Origin: Rosellinia necatrix
Taxonomy: Eukaryota; Ascomycota; Sordariomycetes; Xylariales; Xylariaceae
Direction of reading: 5' to 3'
Length of the DNA: 64,000 bases
NCBI GenBank assembly: GCA_021209875.1
Contig: JAGYVD010000007.1
Span: forward strand, 3,906,001-3,970,000
Part shown: piece after piece, positions 54,418 through 64,000 of the stretch
Position numbering within the stretch: the stretch's first letter is position 1
Layout of the letters: each line of letters begins with the position of its first letter
Made by a program: the position numbers and the translations under genes
Notes under the pieces: model-generated
The model's database searches: none
What the model saw: only the letters and a program-made list of their open reading frames with translations
Told to the model about the DNA's origin: nothing

Positions 54418-55027
54418 TTACCTGTGAAGTTGGGCGATCGGCCGCGATGCGGCCACCTCCGCGAACGACAAACCGGGGTTGGGTAGCCTGTGACTGCCGA
54501 GGTTGCTCCCGTCTTGTTCGCCGCCGCCGCCGCCGTCGCCCATGAGCCGGCATCGGCGGCAGTTCTGGCTGCTGTGCTCGGGGACCCGGGAGACGAGGAT
54601 CCTGACGCCCTCGCGGTTGAGCTCCTCCAGGTGGTTGCTCGACCTCTTCAGGCGCTGGATCCGCTTCCTCCGGGCTTGGTACAGCTTCGGGGGCAGGCGC
54701 ACCTTCTTGAAGAACTGGGCCTCGCAGACGTCGCCGTCGCGGCTGACGGCGGGGAAGATGACGAGGTCCCCGTATTCCTCGCAGCTCGGCTTGATGCGGT
54801 ATCGGCTGCGATTGCCCTCGATGTCCGTCCCGACGTAGTCCTCGAACAGGGTGCGTGCGCCCTGCCGGTCGACGACGCCCGGGGAGCCGCCGGCGACGTG
54901 GTGCTACATCATAGGTAGATGGATACTTGTCAGCCGCTGGACGTTGGATCCGGTTGGATTCATTGTAAGATGAACGGCGGGGGGATCGGGGACATACCTG
55001 CGGCCGTTCTTCGTAGGGGGCTTCCAT
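54418..55027 (-). CDS. Uncharacterised fungal protein with cysteine-paired C-terminal part
   Basis: Exons 54998-55027 (MEAPYEERPQ, 10 residues) and 54418-54903 give 171 residues in phase. Recognisable pieces: HHVAGGSPGVVDRQGARTLF, CEEYGDLVIFPAVSRDGDVC, FFKKVRLPPKLYQARRKRIQ and RVPEHSSQNCRRCRLMGDGG. A CRRC pair and many basic residues suggest a nucleic-acid or metal-binding role, but I recognise no family. The C-terminus ends HRstop within CAG-GTAAGT, which looks like a good splice donor. A further exon downstream (about 54300-54360) may replace the end. The large frame in another phase is an artefact of the GC-rich sequence. Confidence 0.65.
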
Positions 55028-58000
55028 CGTGAGAGGCGTAAGCGAGTGTTCGGGTGTATGGTATCATTGGGCTACTTCCAAACCCTTCCCCCCCCCCGAA
55101 GACGATTGTCTCAGCCTACGCGGCAGCCATATTTATAGCGGGTGATCATCCACCACCATTATGAGCTATGACTGTGCAGCCTCGAATTCGCCCCTGGGCG
55201 CAGAGGGAATGACGTTGGGCCATGTCTCCCCCCAACTGGGGGGAACGACTTTACCGAAATAACGCGGACATCCCGGCTTCAGAAGTCATATCGGGGTACC
55301 AATCGCCGAGGGACTAGGGACGAGGATCCTATGATGCCAGGTCTCGGGAGCGCTATCTTAAAGTACTATTTGTGCGGCTCTGCTTAGACAACGCTGGGAT
55401 GGCGCCTTGCCGAAGGGTTGCGGTCGGCCGCCGAGGCCGATCAAAGAAGTATTTTAGGTGTTGTACTGAGGCTAGGATATATTTGTTGGGCTCTTTAACT
55501 AGTACCCAGCCGCGTCTTCTTCGGTAGTTGAAAGCCTTCACGATGGCCTGTGCCCCCATGGGCGTGGCCAGTTCCCTTCCTGCATGATTGGATCCAGCAT
55601 CAAGAAAACGCCTAGGGACCGTTCCACAGGAGGGGCACTTAGGAAAGTCCCTGCTTGGCTGTTTTTCGCCGGGTGGCGCTATAGCCGGATGCTAGGCTCC
55701 AGCCCAGAGGCCGTATATTTGCAGTGAATTCACCGTTCCAGAACAGTTGGGGACATTGTTCCCGCTTATTCTAACTGGAGCTGCTCTCGGCATCAAATTG
55801 CTAAGCAAAACTTGTTTGTTCAACTAGATTATAAGGGCATAAATTATAAGGGCATAAATGATAAGGGCTAGTACCCGAATGCAAAGCCAGTCGTAGTGCA
55901 GTAATCATATTATAGTAGTACGGCTAGTTATCTTACAGCATAATTGTACACCGCGATAACTGCGAACTGCTCAGAACATTGGAGCGTTTCGTTGATTTTA
56001 AACATCCCGGGGATAAAGCGGCAAAAATACAGCTCGACAAAGTAAGCCGCTTATATCATCGAACATTCGAATAGGAGCCGCTTCCAGGATTGAACGGTGT
56101 ATATACGGTTTATTATATGGAGCCGTATATTCGCATTTAGGCCTTGCTGTGGGAGGCTGCTGTTGGTCCCGATAGACTGGTTCATCGTGGCCACGATTCT
56201 TTTGGCCCGTCGCAGACGCGACAGCAACCCACTAGGGCGTGCCTAAGGCATCCACTGATCCATAGGTACCTAAGGCACACTGCTGCCTAACTGGCCTTAA
56301 CAGCTCCCCATGAGAACCCCGTGAGAAGATCCCCGTGTAAGAAGATTGAGGGCTATCCGGAGATCAATGAATCGAGTGTTGATAGCTGCGTACAACTTAC
56401 GATTGAATGAACATCGCGGGCTTACCGCGGTGCGCAGGTATTATCCTCATACTTATTCTCCCGTCAGGTTCTATTGAAATGGCGTTTTCTTATTCTTTTT
56501 TTTTTCGCCTTGCCATCTGCACTATGTAGTAATTACCTAAGCTCTACATTATTGCCCATAAATCATGCATCGCCTCGGTGAGGTCTAACCGGCTTCGCCC
56601 TCGTAATCATGCATCAGTACTCATAACACGAGAGTTAGCCTGCAAGGCTTCGGATGAAAGGCTCAGAAGTCCTCAAAATGATGTATGACACCCTACATAA
56701 AAGGGTGCCGAATGCCCGGCCATGTCGCTCAAGTGCGGTAGTCTATTGTCTTTAAATTAGAACTACCCGATCGATCTAACCCAGCCATAGTTTGGCCGCC
56801 GCGTTAAAAGGTCTAAATAAACCCTTGGCATGAAGGTAATGGTAAGAATCATATTCCGATAGCTGTCTTCCTTGCTAGCCCATTATCTTTGTCCCGTTAT
56901 AACCACTGTGGCTCTATGCTAACTCTATATAGGCCCCGTTAACCCTAATTGCTATCGAGAAATAATAGTCACGGTGCCTATGTATCTGCTTACGTAGGCA
57001 GGCATGTTCCTCTGTCATCTTTGGGGTAGCCGTGACAACCTTATCATCCCATTTCCAGTCTTGAGAACGGGAGGGGTATGATCCGGAGTGTGTCCCATTC
57101 CGGTTCCCGGACTTCCTAACAAGGATAGTCAACCCTAATCCCGTAAGATCACTCTTTGGGTCAGGTACAGACCAGTACCCTGCAGAGAGCGACCCTAAAT
57201 CTAAAGGATCTTGGTCTTGAACGGGTGTTCCCGCCCGCCCAGTCCAAGAACGAATCGAAGCCAGCATTAGTTTAGTGTATGGGATTATAAGGACAACTGC
57301 TTGATTAATCGTGCGGGCCCCAGCGTATTTTAGTATAATATCTCAAAGGGATCACGCAAAGTGCAGAGACCAAGTTCCAGTGAGTTTTACTCCCAATATG
57401 TGTTGCAGCACCAGGCTATTAGCTAACCTTTGCTCTCTACTAGATTCAAGTAGAGTCTTTCATGATAAAATGAAAAAGTTGATTTGATTGAGCACGGCGA
57501 CTCTTTTACGCAAATGTCACTATTGTGCCAGGGTGGAAGAGGTACCTAACTGAGCAGTGAGTAAGCTTAGTCGGGGATATCACCTTCGGCCCATAATACG
57601 TGAGAGGTCTACTACAAGCTTGCAACCAAGATCAACAACGAAAATTGAAATCACGGTAGGAGATTCGCATTGAGTCAGGTTTTAAGAGGTGTATATTGAA
57701 AGAGGGAATGACCAAGGAGGTTTGGTACGGGAAAACAACATGGCCCCTACAAAGGGTAATATTTAGGAAATGTTGAACTGAGCATAATATGCCCCTCCTC
57801 CCCTTTTACTTCCACGCGCGGGCAGCCAAAGGTGCGCATCAGACAAAACAGAGAAGCATTTAGGCGAGAGGAAATCAACAAGGGATCGTATGGCCCTGAG
57901 AGGGCGGTGGGTGTGCATCGGGCAAGGTTTCAACCGACAAAGAGACGACAAAGAGACGACGAAGAACGACAGTCCGTCAATGAGACGGTAGGAGCGCACA

Positions 58001-58125
58001 CGACGAGACGAGATAACACTCAAATGAAAGCAAGGCCGTAGCGCGAGATGATGTATAGAGAGGGGGGGGATAGAGCCAGGTCGCAGTCCCCTGGCGAATA
58101 GCCTCCGAGAAAGTCGTTTTGCTCT
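55028..58125. other. Long gene-poor spacer
   Basis: 3.1 kb with stops in all frames. A tandem repeat of ttataagggcataaa lies at 55829-55868. The frames at 55353-55559 and 56914-57267 have no domain content. No gene supported. Confidence 0.55.
55829..55868. repeat. 15-bp tandem repeat
   Basis: About 2.7 copies of ttataagggcataaa. Confidence 0.7.
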
Positions 58126-59208
58126 CTAGGCGCCACGAGGACGTCCTGGGGGGCGGGATCCGTTGTGACAGTCATTGATGTGCTCCATCTGCTCTTTTTT
58201 GTCGTTGCGGCCTGCGCCGCAGCGACAGCCGTACTCCAAACCATGTTTTTCCTGCTGCTTGCAATTTCGGAGGTGCCTGCGGTAGTTATCTTTCCTAACA
58301 ATATCTTTCCCGCAACGACAAACATAGATCGGGTCGCCTTCCTTCCAGTGAACCGATTCGCAGTGGCGAACAAGACCTCTGTTGGTGTCAAACCGCTCGG
58401 TACAGATGTCGCATATATGAGGTCCCCCGGAAGAGAATACTGGCCGCGACTGCGGCGTTGAAGCCTGCGAGGAGGCCTGCGAGGAGGCCTGCGAGGAGGC
58501 CTGCGACGGCGTTGGAGCCTGCGAGGAGGCCTGCGAATCCCGCGAAGCATGAGAGGTTGAAGTATGCGAGAAGGATGGCGGTAGCCGCCATTCACGACTT
58601 GGCGAGGGATCGGCCCCAGGAGGTTGGTCGGCATGGGCATGGGCGCCTGGATTTAGCGTCGAGTAAACTCCACCAGCCATATGACCGGCAGCGATGGCAG
58701 AGAATCCTAGAGGCCTGGAGACATAAGTTGGTTGAGCCGCCTGATAACTTATGGCTGGTGCACCCGCATGAATAAAGGGGTCTGGCCCCGACATCGAGTA
58801 GCCTCCGCCAGATAGATTATCGCCAGCGATGGCGGGGAACGCTAGACTATACATTTTGTCTGGGTAATATGTTTCCGTGACTTCGGATTTCGGGAAATGG
58901 ACCGGGCCCGAATTTTCGAACTGGCTGTAGCCGATATTCTCATGTCCGTAAAGTAGATGCTCCCCGACATTCTCGTGTCCGTAAAGTAGATGCTCCCCGA
59001 CATTCTCATGGCCGTAAAGTGGATGCTCCCCGACATAGGACATATTGGTCTGGTAGTCCCGCTTCTCGGCGTCATAAAGTCCGGGATCGTTGTCAGACAT
59101 CTCGGAGAATCGAGAAAATACGCTTCGGGGGTTCTTCTCGTCTCTTATATCTGAGATCTTGATGAATGGAAATGACCAAGAAGCTAACGTATGATCTTGA
59201 TGGGACAT
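58126..59208 (-). CDS. C2H2 zinc-finger protein
   Basis: Likely DNA-binding protein. From ATG 59208 it has 360 residues; ATG 59100 (MSDNDPGLYD, 324 residues) is an alternative and looks the more natural N-terminus. The N-terminal half has a three-copy 12-residue repeat (VGEHLLYGHEN type, 58931-59044) and glycine/serine-rich sequence. A SQAS/SQASSQAP repeat precedes the fingers. The zinc region is HICDICTERFDTNRGLVRHC followed by YVCRCGKDIVRKDNYRRHLR and a third partial finger (YGCRCG with H and C). Finger 1 is CxxC-x12-HxxxxxH-like and finger 2 has CxCx-type spacing, both common in fungal proteins. No introns seen; upstream in-frame sequence to 59322 lacks an ATG. Confidence 0.78.
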   Translation of the reverse strand: MSHQDHTLASWSFPFIKISDIRDEKNPRSVFSRFSEMSDNDPGLYDAEKRDYQTNMSYVGEHPLYGHENVGEHLLYGHENVGEHLLYGHENIGYSQFENSGPVHFPKSEVTETYYPDKMYSLAFPAIAGDNLSGGGYSMSGPDPFIHAGAPAISYQAAQPTYVSRPLGFSAIAAGHMAGGVYSTLNPGAHAHADQPPGADPSPSREWRLPPSFSHTSTSHASRDSQASSQAPTPSQASSQASSQASSQASTPQSRPVFSSGGPHICDICTERFDTNRGLVRHCESVHWKEGDPIYVCRCGKDIVRKDNYRRHLRNCKQQEKHGLEYGCRCGAGRNDKKEQMEHINDCHNGSRPPGRPRGA

Positions 59209-61679
59209 AAGGAGAGTTTTATAAATCTTGAGAGATCTTGAGACATGGAAACGGATAGGAAAGCAGAAGGGGTCCCTACAGAGGCCTGAGGCTAAAAAAC
59301 GGAGGCCAGAATATAGAAACAACCTCCTGCCTTAAATCGACATCTTGAGGGAGCCCAGCAACTCCCGGCGAGTGTTTCGCGGCCCAATCATTCTCTATTC
59401 TACGGCACTATTAAACGTTAGTGACATGGGAGACGTGGGAATCGTCTCCGTGACGATACTCATTCCTAACGCTTTGTGAAATGCTGCCTAAAAGGGGTAG
59501 CGTTGGACGAGGCCTGTCGACCAAGATTACCAAGTTTGTAGTGGTAATGACGGAACAACAACCACAACAAGCGAGGTCTAAGTATTCGGTAGGAAAAAAT
59601 GCCAACCTCTGAGGCCATTTCTGAACATATGGGAACAGGGGAGAGAGGCGGCGGTGGATGACTTCAAGTATACGCAATCTCTTAGCCGCAGGGACCTTGC
59701 ACAACAATGGCCTACGTAGCCCCGAGCTATGAGATAGACAGTAACGATTACACCAGGGTTTCTGCGATTAGTCACTTTGTGTTTGCCTTCAGGTAGCGTA
59801 AGAGTACCGATTGGCCGCACTACCTTCGTTGTATGAAGTCGAACGGGAAAAAGGGCTTCGGTGAGCTGTTGTAGTGGGCGAGGCAGTGCGAAGGTGGTGG
59901 GGATTGGGGGAAGGGGAGGGTAATGTCTCCGGTCGGTCGTAGCAATGTTATGGAAATGTTATTGGCCTGGTAATAAACTACTTCTGAAGGACCGCCGACA
60001 TCCGTGTAGCTTGTAGCTGCCCTCGAGGGGGGGGGCAAGCTCATCGTGAGGCCGTTCATGTATATCACAGGAGTAGATGCGTCGGGGATAGGTATAAGGT
60101 TGCATTTCTATTTGATGACGAGGAGGACGAGGAGGACGATGAAGGTGCGGGGATGTGTACTACGACGTAGGTAGGCAAAATAGGTGTATAGCGGAGGAGA
60201 AGGCGTAGGACTAGTACTGTAGTGAAGCTGGCCACTAAACTGCGAGAGACAATACGGATCCATTTCCAGCACAACATAGATAGGCTTTCCTCATCTACCA
60301 AATATATAGGCCAATTAGGCAGTCCGCTAGTTTGTTTTGTGGCGGAAGGCTAACCAAGTATGAGCACCAAGGCCAGTTGGGGATACCGAGCCCGGGGCTG
60401 GGCTGCCGTACTTGGCCCCAGCTTGGGATTCGACGTCGCCAGGGAGTGTCTATACACATTCAGCCCCCTTTGTAGTTGCTCTTGTCTGCCTCGGTCGCTT
60501 GTGGAGCTCATAAAGACAAACACTTTCGGTTTGTGCTTAGGATTCTACCCGTGATACGCAACATGTCTGTATACAATAATAGTCCGGGCCCTAGCAATTG
60601 ATACATTTATCTCCCTTCTTATAGGGATAGGAACAGAGGAAGACCTGCTAGATAAGTAAGAGGCCTATCGGCCTTCGATAGGCAATGTGACTCTGGGTTA
60701 GGTATTCCAGGAGGCTCGAATTTCAAAATAAACTGGCAAGCAATATGTGGCTAACCGAGAAATGGCGAAACTGTGCGAAACTGTACAGACCAGCGTAGTG
60801 GTACAATTGAAACTTTGAGCTTCTAGACACGCTTACCAGTAGTGATGGCTGATAGTGATAAGAATGTATAAGTAGGTACTCACTTAGGGACATATTGCTA
60901 GCTATATGGGTGCATTCACGGCTGAATGAGATCTTGCCTCAAATACAGGTAGCTGGTATATAGGTTAGTATGTACCCATAACGAAGGTGCATGGGTGTTG
61001 ACGCAATGGCCTCAAACCCACTTACATACATATCCACCATGCTCAGCAACAACCTACAGTGCTGGCCTACTTGCCATCCACTCTGACTTTTGAAGCCATT
61101 ATACCGCTAACGGATTGATTCGATCACTTCATAGACCGCTGCCGGGCTAGGTATAGCCCGACGAGCTAAACTGTCCGAAATTTTTTTTAATATTTTATTT
61201 TTAAACATTCCTGCTTATATATTCATAAGCTTAAGCTGTTCAGTTAAAAAAAAAAAAAACGGAATCTTACCAGATTAAGTAGGTAGGCAGTACTTAAACT
61301 GGATGCTGATTTATTATGTATACTGTCTTCCGTTAGCAGAGGTACTGTTCGGATTATTTCACCAAAGGCAAATACAGTGCCCCTCCCACAGTGAATTCCA
61401 ATTTGAAATGCCTGCCTCATTGAGGCCATTTCAACCCAACCTCATTTCTAGCAGTGGTTTGTACCTTTACTAACACAGTATGTGCACAAAAAGGCCTTAC
61501 ATTGCTCATTTTACAATAACAAAACTACTCTACTATACTATACTAAAGCCAAACGCCTCTTGATCCCCACTATATGCATTAAGGCAAGGGCATCCCTCCA
61601 TAAAATTATTGTTGTTCAGGCGAGTGGGCACTGAGGTAGCGTGATAGTCCAACGTAGTGTACCAGGAACAACCCCTAGC
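59209..61679. other. Spacer between the C2H2 gene and the mannosidase gene
   Basis: 2.5 kb. GAGGAC repeats (about 60119-60140), A/T-rich runs (61182-61207, 61246-61259). Frames of 60-98 codons on the minus strand have no domain content. No gene supported. Confidence 0.55.
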
Positions 61680-63213
61680 TTACTTTCCAATGCTCATCCA
61701 TCCAAAGGCGGCGGCAGCAGTCAGAACAATAACGGCGGTTACGACGCTGGCACCCGCCCGGTCGGAGGTGGTGATGGGCGGTAAATCATCGCTGATTGTG
61801 CCACTTCCTATGCCGGCGTTTGGGTCGCCGACGCTGGTACCACCGTCGGAGCTGGATACGGGGGCCTTCGATTGGCCGATCAACAAAGATGAAACTGCTG
61901 CCAGTACGTCCATGGTTTGTCCGGCGCCGACATTCCCATCGAAAGCACCGCTCGTCCAGCTAAAGCCACACGTTCGGCCGTCCGTGCCGCCCGTGCACTG
62001 ATTGACGGCGGCCTGGGCTGACTTCCGAAGGACTGGGAGGACCTTATCGGCCGTGAAGGGGGCAATTTGGGTCGCGGTTGACATCCATCGGTGTACGTAC
62101 CCCTTGAAGCTCAGCATGTCTGTAGTGCAAGTCATATGCTGCTCGCAGGCTATCTCGTATGCAGTGTCATTGGGGAAGAAAACCCGGAAGGTGGAATTCA
62201 CCAAACCGTTCACCCGCTCTTCCCATTTCGAATCGCGGGTCTGCGAGGACAGTGGTGAGAATACTGATAATCCAGAGATCGTTTGGGCACTTACGAAGTT
62301 ATACATATAGGCGGCTCCGAGCAAGAAGACGCCATTATTGTATGAGAATTGGGCGCGGTTCACATCAGTACAGTTGGTCTCAACATGAGCTCCGTCGAAA
62401 ATATTGTAATCCTTGTCCATCAAGCCAACGCTAACAACCCAATCCCAAGTCTTCTCGGCCCAGTCGGCATAGGTCTGGTTGTTGGTATACCGCGCGAGAC
62501 GGGCGCCAAGGTTGAAAAAAATCCCGTTGGCAATACCTTATCTCTGTTAGTGCGACGATTAGAGGATCGTAACGAGCCGAGCAATCCTTACTGTTTTTAT
62601 AGTCGTAACCGTTGTTAGCAAACGGGATTTGCCATCGTAAGCCACCTCCACACGTTGCATCATGGCGATCAGAGTCCGCCTGGGTATTCCAGACAGCTTG
62701 GGCCAGAGCCAGCCACTGCGGCTGGTCTGACGGTGGGTCAGGGAAGTTCTCCTCGGCAGCCTGCATAGCTGACATGCCCCAAAACCCTTGATCGTCGTTT
62801 CCTAACGAAGCAGTCACATTAGGAGGCATATAATTACGATTAGGGCCAACCTGCCAGAGCATGGCTTGTGTGATAACATCGTTATAGGTCGTGTCATCTG
62901 TCAGTCGCCAGTAGTCGATCATGGTACCCCATAATGCGCCACCCTCCCACCAATAATAATCACCCGCGGGGGGAGGTCCGGGCAAGATCCCAGGAGTTTG
63001 ACCAGACTCGTTCCCGTGATAGTACGACATCAAGTCGTAAGCGAGCGTCTTTGCGGAAGAGATTATATCATCTGCGGGAGTTTAGCACCATGGCGAGACT
63101 GTAGAAGAGAAGCCGGAGCGTAGGAGTGATCGCATACCACGAGTATCGATTTTATAGAACTGGGCAGATGCCCGTCCTGCTGCGACCAGCAGATAAAGCG
63201 CTCTCGGAATCAT
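61680..63213 (-). CDS. GH76 alpha-1,6-mannanase (Dfg5/Dcw1-type)
   Basis: Glycoside hydrolase family 76 protein; the yeast paralogues Dfg5 and Dcw1 are needed for attaching GPI proteins to the cell wall. Four exons (63138-63213, 62592-63071, 62295-62536, 61680-62240) give 452 residues, the family's usual size. Signal peptide MIPRALYLLVAAGRASAQFY. The body shows YYHGNESGQTPGILPGPPPA, YWWEGGALWGTMIDYW, LGNDDQGFWGMSAM with the paired aspartates that act in catalysis, GGLRWQIPFANNGYDYKNS and NGIFFNLGARLARY. The third intron (62241-62294, 54 nt) is a multiple of three and would otherwise add residues to the core. The C-terminus is Ser/Gly-rich followed by a hydrophobic segment (VVTAVIVLTAAAAFGW), consistent with a GPI-anchor signal. 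Confidence 0.92.
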
Positions 63214-64000
63214 TATTGGGGAGGCGTTGAGATGATTACGCCGCCAAGACGGAATGTAACGAGTGACTATGTGGACAAGAGTGCCGGCGGGTGAGAGACG
63301 AAAGAGACCGATGCGCGGAATAATGGCGCGGGTGCGCCCCGTCACCGTCGCCTATTTTTGTTGTCGCAGGCAACAAATAGGGATCCCAATACCTTTGTAA
63401 TTGACGGTGATTGATGGCGCACGAATAGGAAGCAATCCTGGTTGTGGTTTGCTGCCTCGGACGATGTGGATGATGAGGCGCAGCCAAAGTACAAAGGCGG
63501 GTATGTTTAGGGAAGGAAGAGAAGGGGGAGAGGCGGAAGAGGCGGGGATTTCATGTTTTCGGCGTTGTAATAGATAAAGTTGGTGTGGCACCTAACTATG
63601 GCATGCAAGGTGATCGCGCCATGACTAGAGAGGGGATTGAGTACACGCCTAGGTTAGGTAAGTAGGTAGTCCACGATACTTTGGAGGTGCGATAGGAACA
63701 AGGTTGAGAGGTAACTATCTGCACCAAACAAGAGCGATAAGCCCCAGCAGCCGATCAGCAGAGGGGCCTTGGGAAAGCTAAGCTTTGATAGTCCACTCCA
63801 CAGTACCTAAATCGCTATAACCGGTGGGTTGTGGGCCGTCACGGCCCTCTCTACACCACGTATTCCAAGACCTGTCAGAAAATTAAGCTTTTTTAGGGCG
63901 CTGTAGCACAGCTAGCTCCACCGTTGACGAAAGATAGGACAAATAGGTACTTAAGTAAAACATTAAATAAGGTTAGTTATTGTTTACAATCATTGTGTAG
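63214..64000. other. Upstream region of the mannosidase gene
   Basis: 787 bp to the window edge. TAGG/CCTA words lie at 63649-63672. No gene supported. Confidence 0.55.

Noticed and set aside
54302..55027. A 241-codon minus frame rich in R and P
   Set aside because: It is the wrong phase of the two-exon gene at 54418-55027; GC-rich sequence keeps it open.

Overview
The window is nuclear DNA of a filamentous ascomycete (Pezizomycotina). The genes carry short introns of about 50-80 nt with GT...AG ends and CTRAY-like branch points. The gene set includes a HET-domain protein, a NACHT/ankyrin NLR, a fungal Zn2Cys6 regulator, a BYS1-domain protein and a PhiA-like cell-wall protein. The spacers are long, AT-richer and carry TACCTAGGTA-type repeats. 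No rRNA, tRNA or CRISPR array was found. All identifications come from reading the translations; no database search was run.

Layout. 1.2-4.9 kb: TFIIH subunit Tfb5, an enoyl-CoA hydratase/dienoyl-CoA isomerase and the U3 snoRNP protein Utp15. 5.6-7.8 kb: a HET-domain protein. 10.2-12.4 kb: a secreted GMC oxidoreductase. 14.6-16.0 kb: an F-box-like protein. 17.5-25.7 kb: a metabolic block with a decayed zinc alcohol dehydrogenase gene, an AlcR-like regulator, an AlcS/Ady2-type GPR1/FUN34/YaaH transporter and a flavin monooxygenase. 25.7-32.6 kb is gene-poor and repeat-rich. 32.6-35.5 kb: a BYS1-domain secreted protein and two orphan genes. 36.0-38.2 kb: a divergent, frame-broken Hsp70-like gene. 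41.3-46.3 kb: a PhiA-like protein, then a large NLR. 48.4-55.0 kb: an Ups2-like protein, a small conserved protein, a P-loop kinase, a Nop13-like protein and an uncharacterised protein. 58.1-59.2 kb: a C2H2 protein. 61.7-63.2 kb: a GH76 (Dfg5/Dcw1-type) mannosidase.

Working together. Housekeeping genes (Tfb5, Utp15, Nop13-like, Ups2-like) are intact and compact. They alternate with accessory genes. The strongest local theme is the 17.5-23 kb block. In Aspergillus nidulans, alcR (regulator) and alcS (a GPR1/FUN34/YaaH protein) belong to the ethanol-utilisation alc cluster. Here an AlcR-like gene with the unusually long zinc-cluster loop sits beside an AlcS-like gene and a ruined alcohol dehydrogenase gene. 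The promoter on the other side of the transporter has five WGCGG (AlcR-type) half-sites in 92 bp.

Other notable observations: an NLR reading frame of 1,367 codons broken by two TGA codons; three very short insertions that share a core and are each flanked by 14-15 bp direct repeats; and several conserved genes broken by apparent single-base insertions. The last may be real decay or assembly error, and must be settled with reads before any pseudogene claim.
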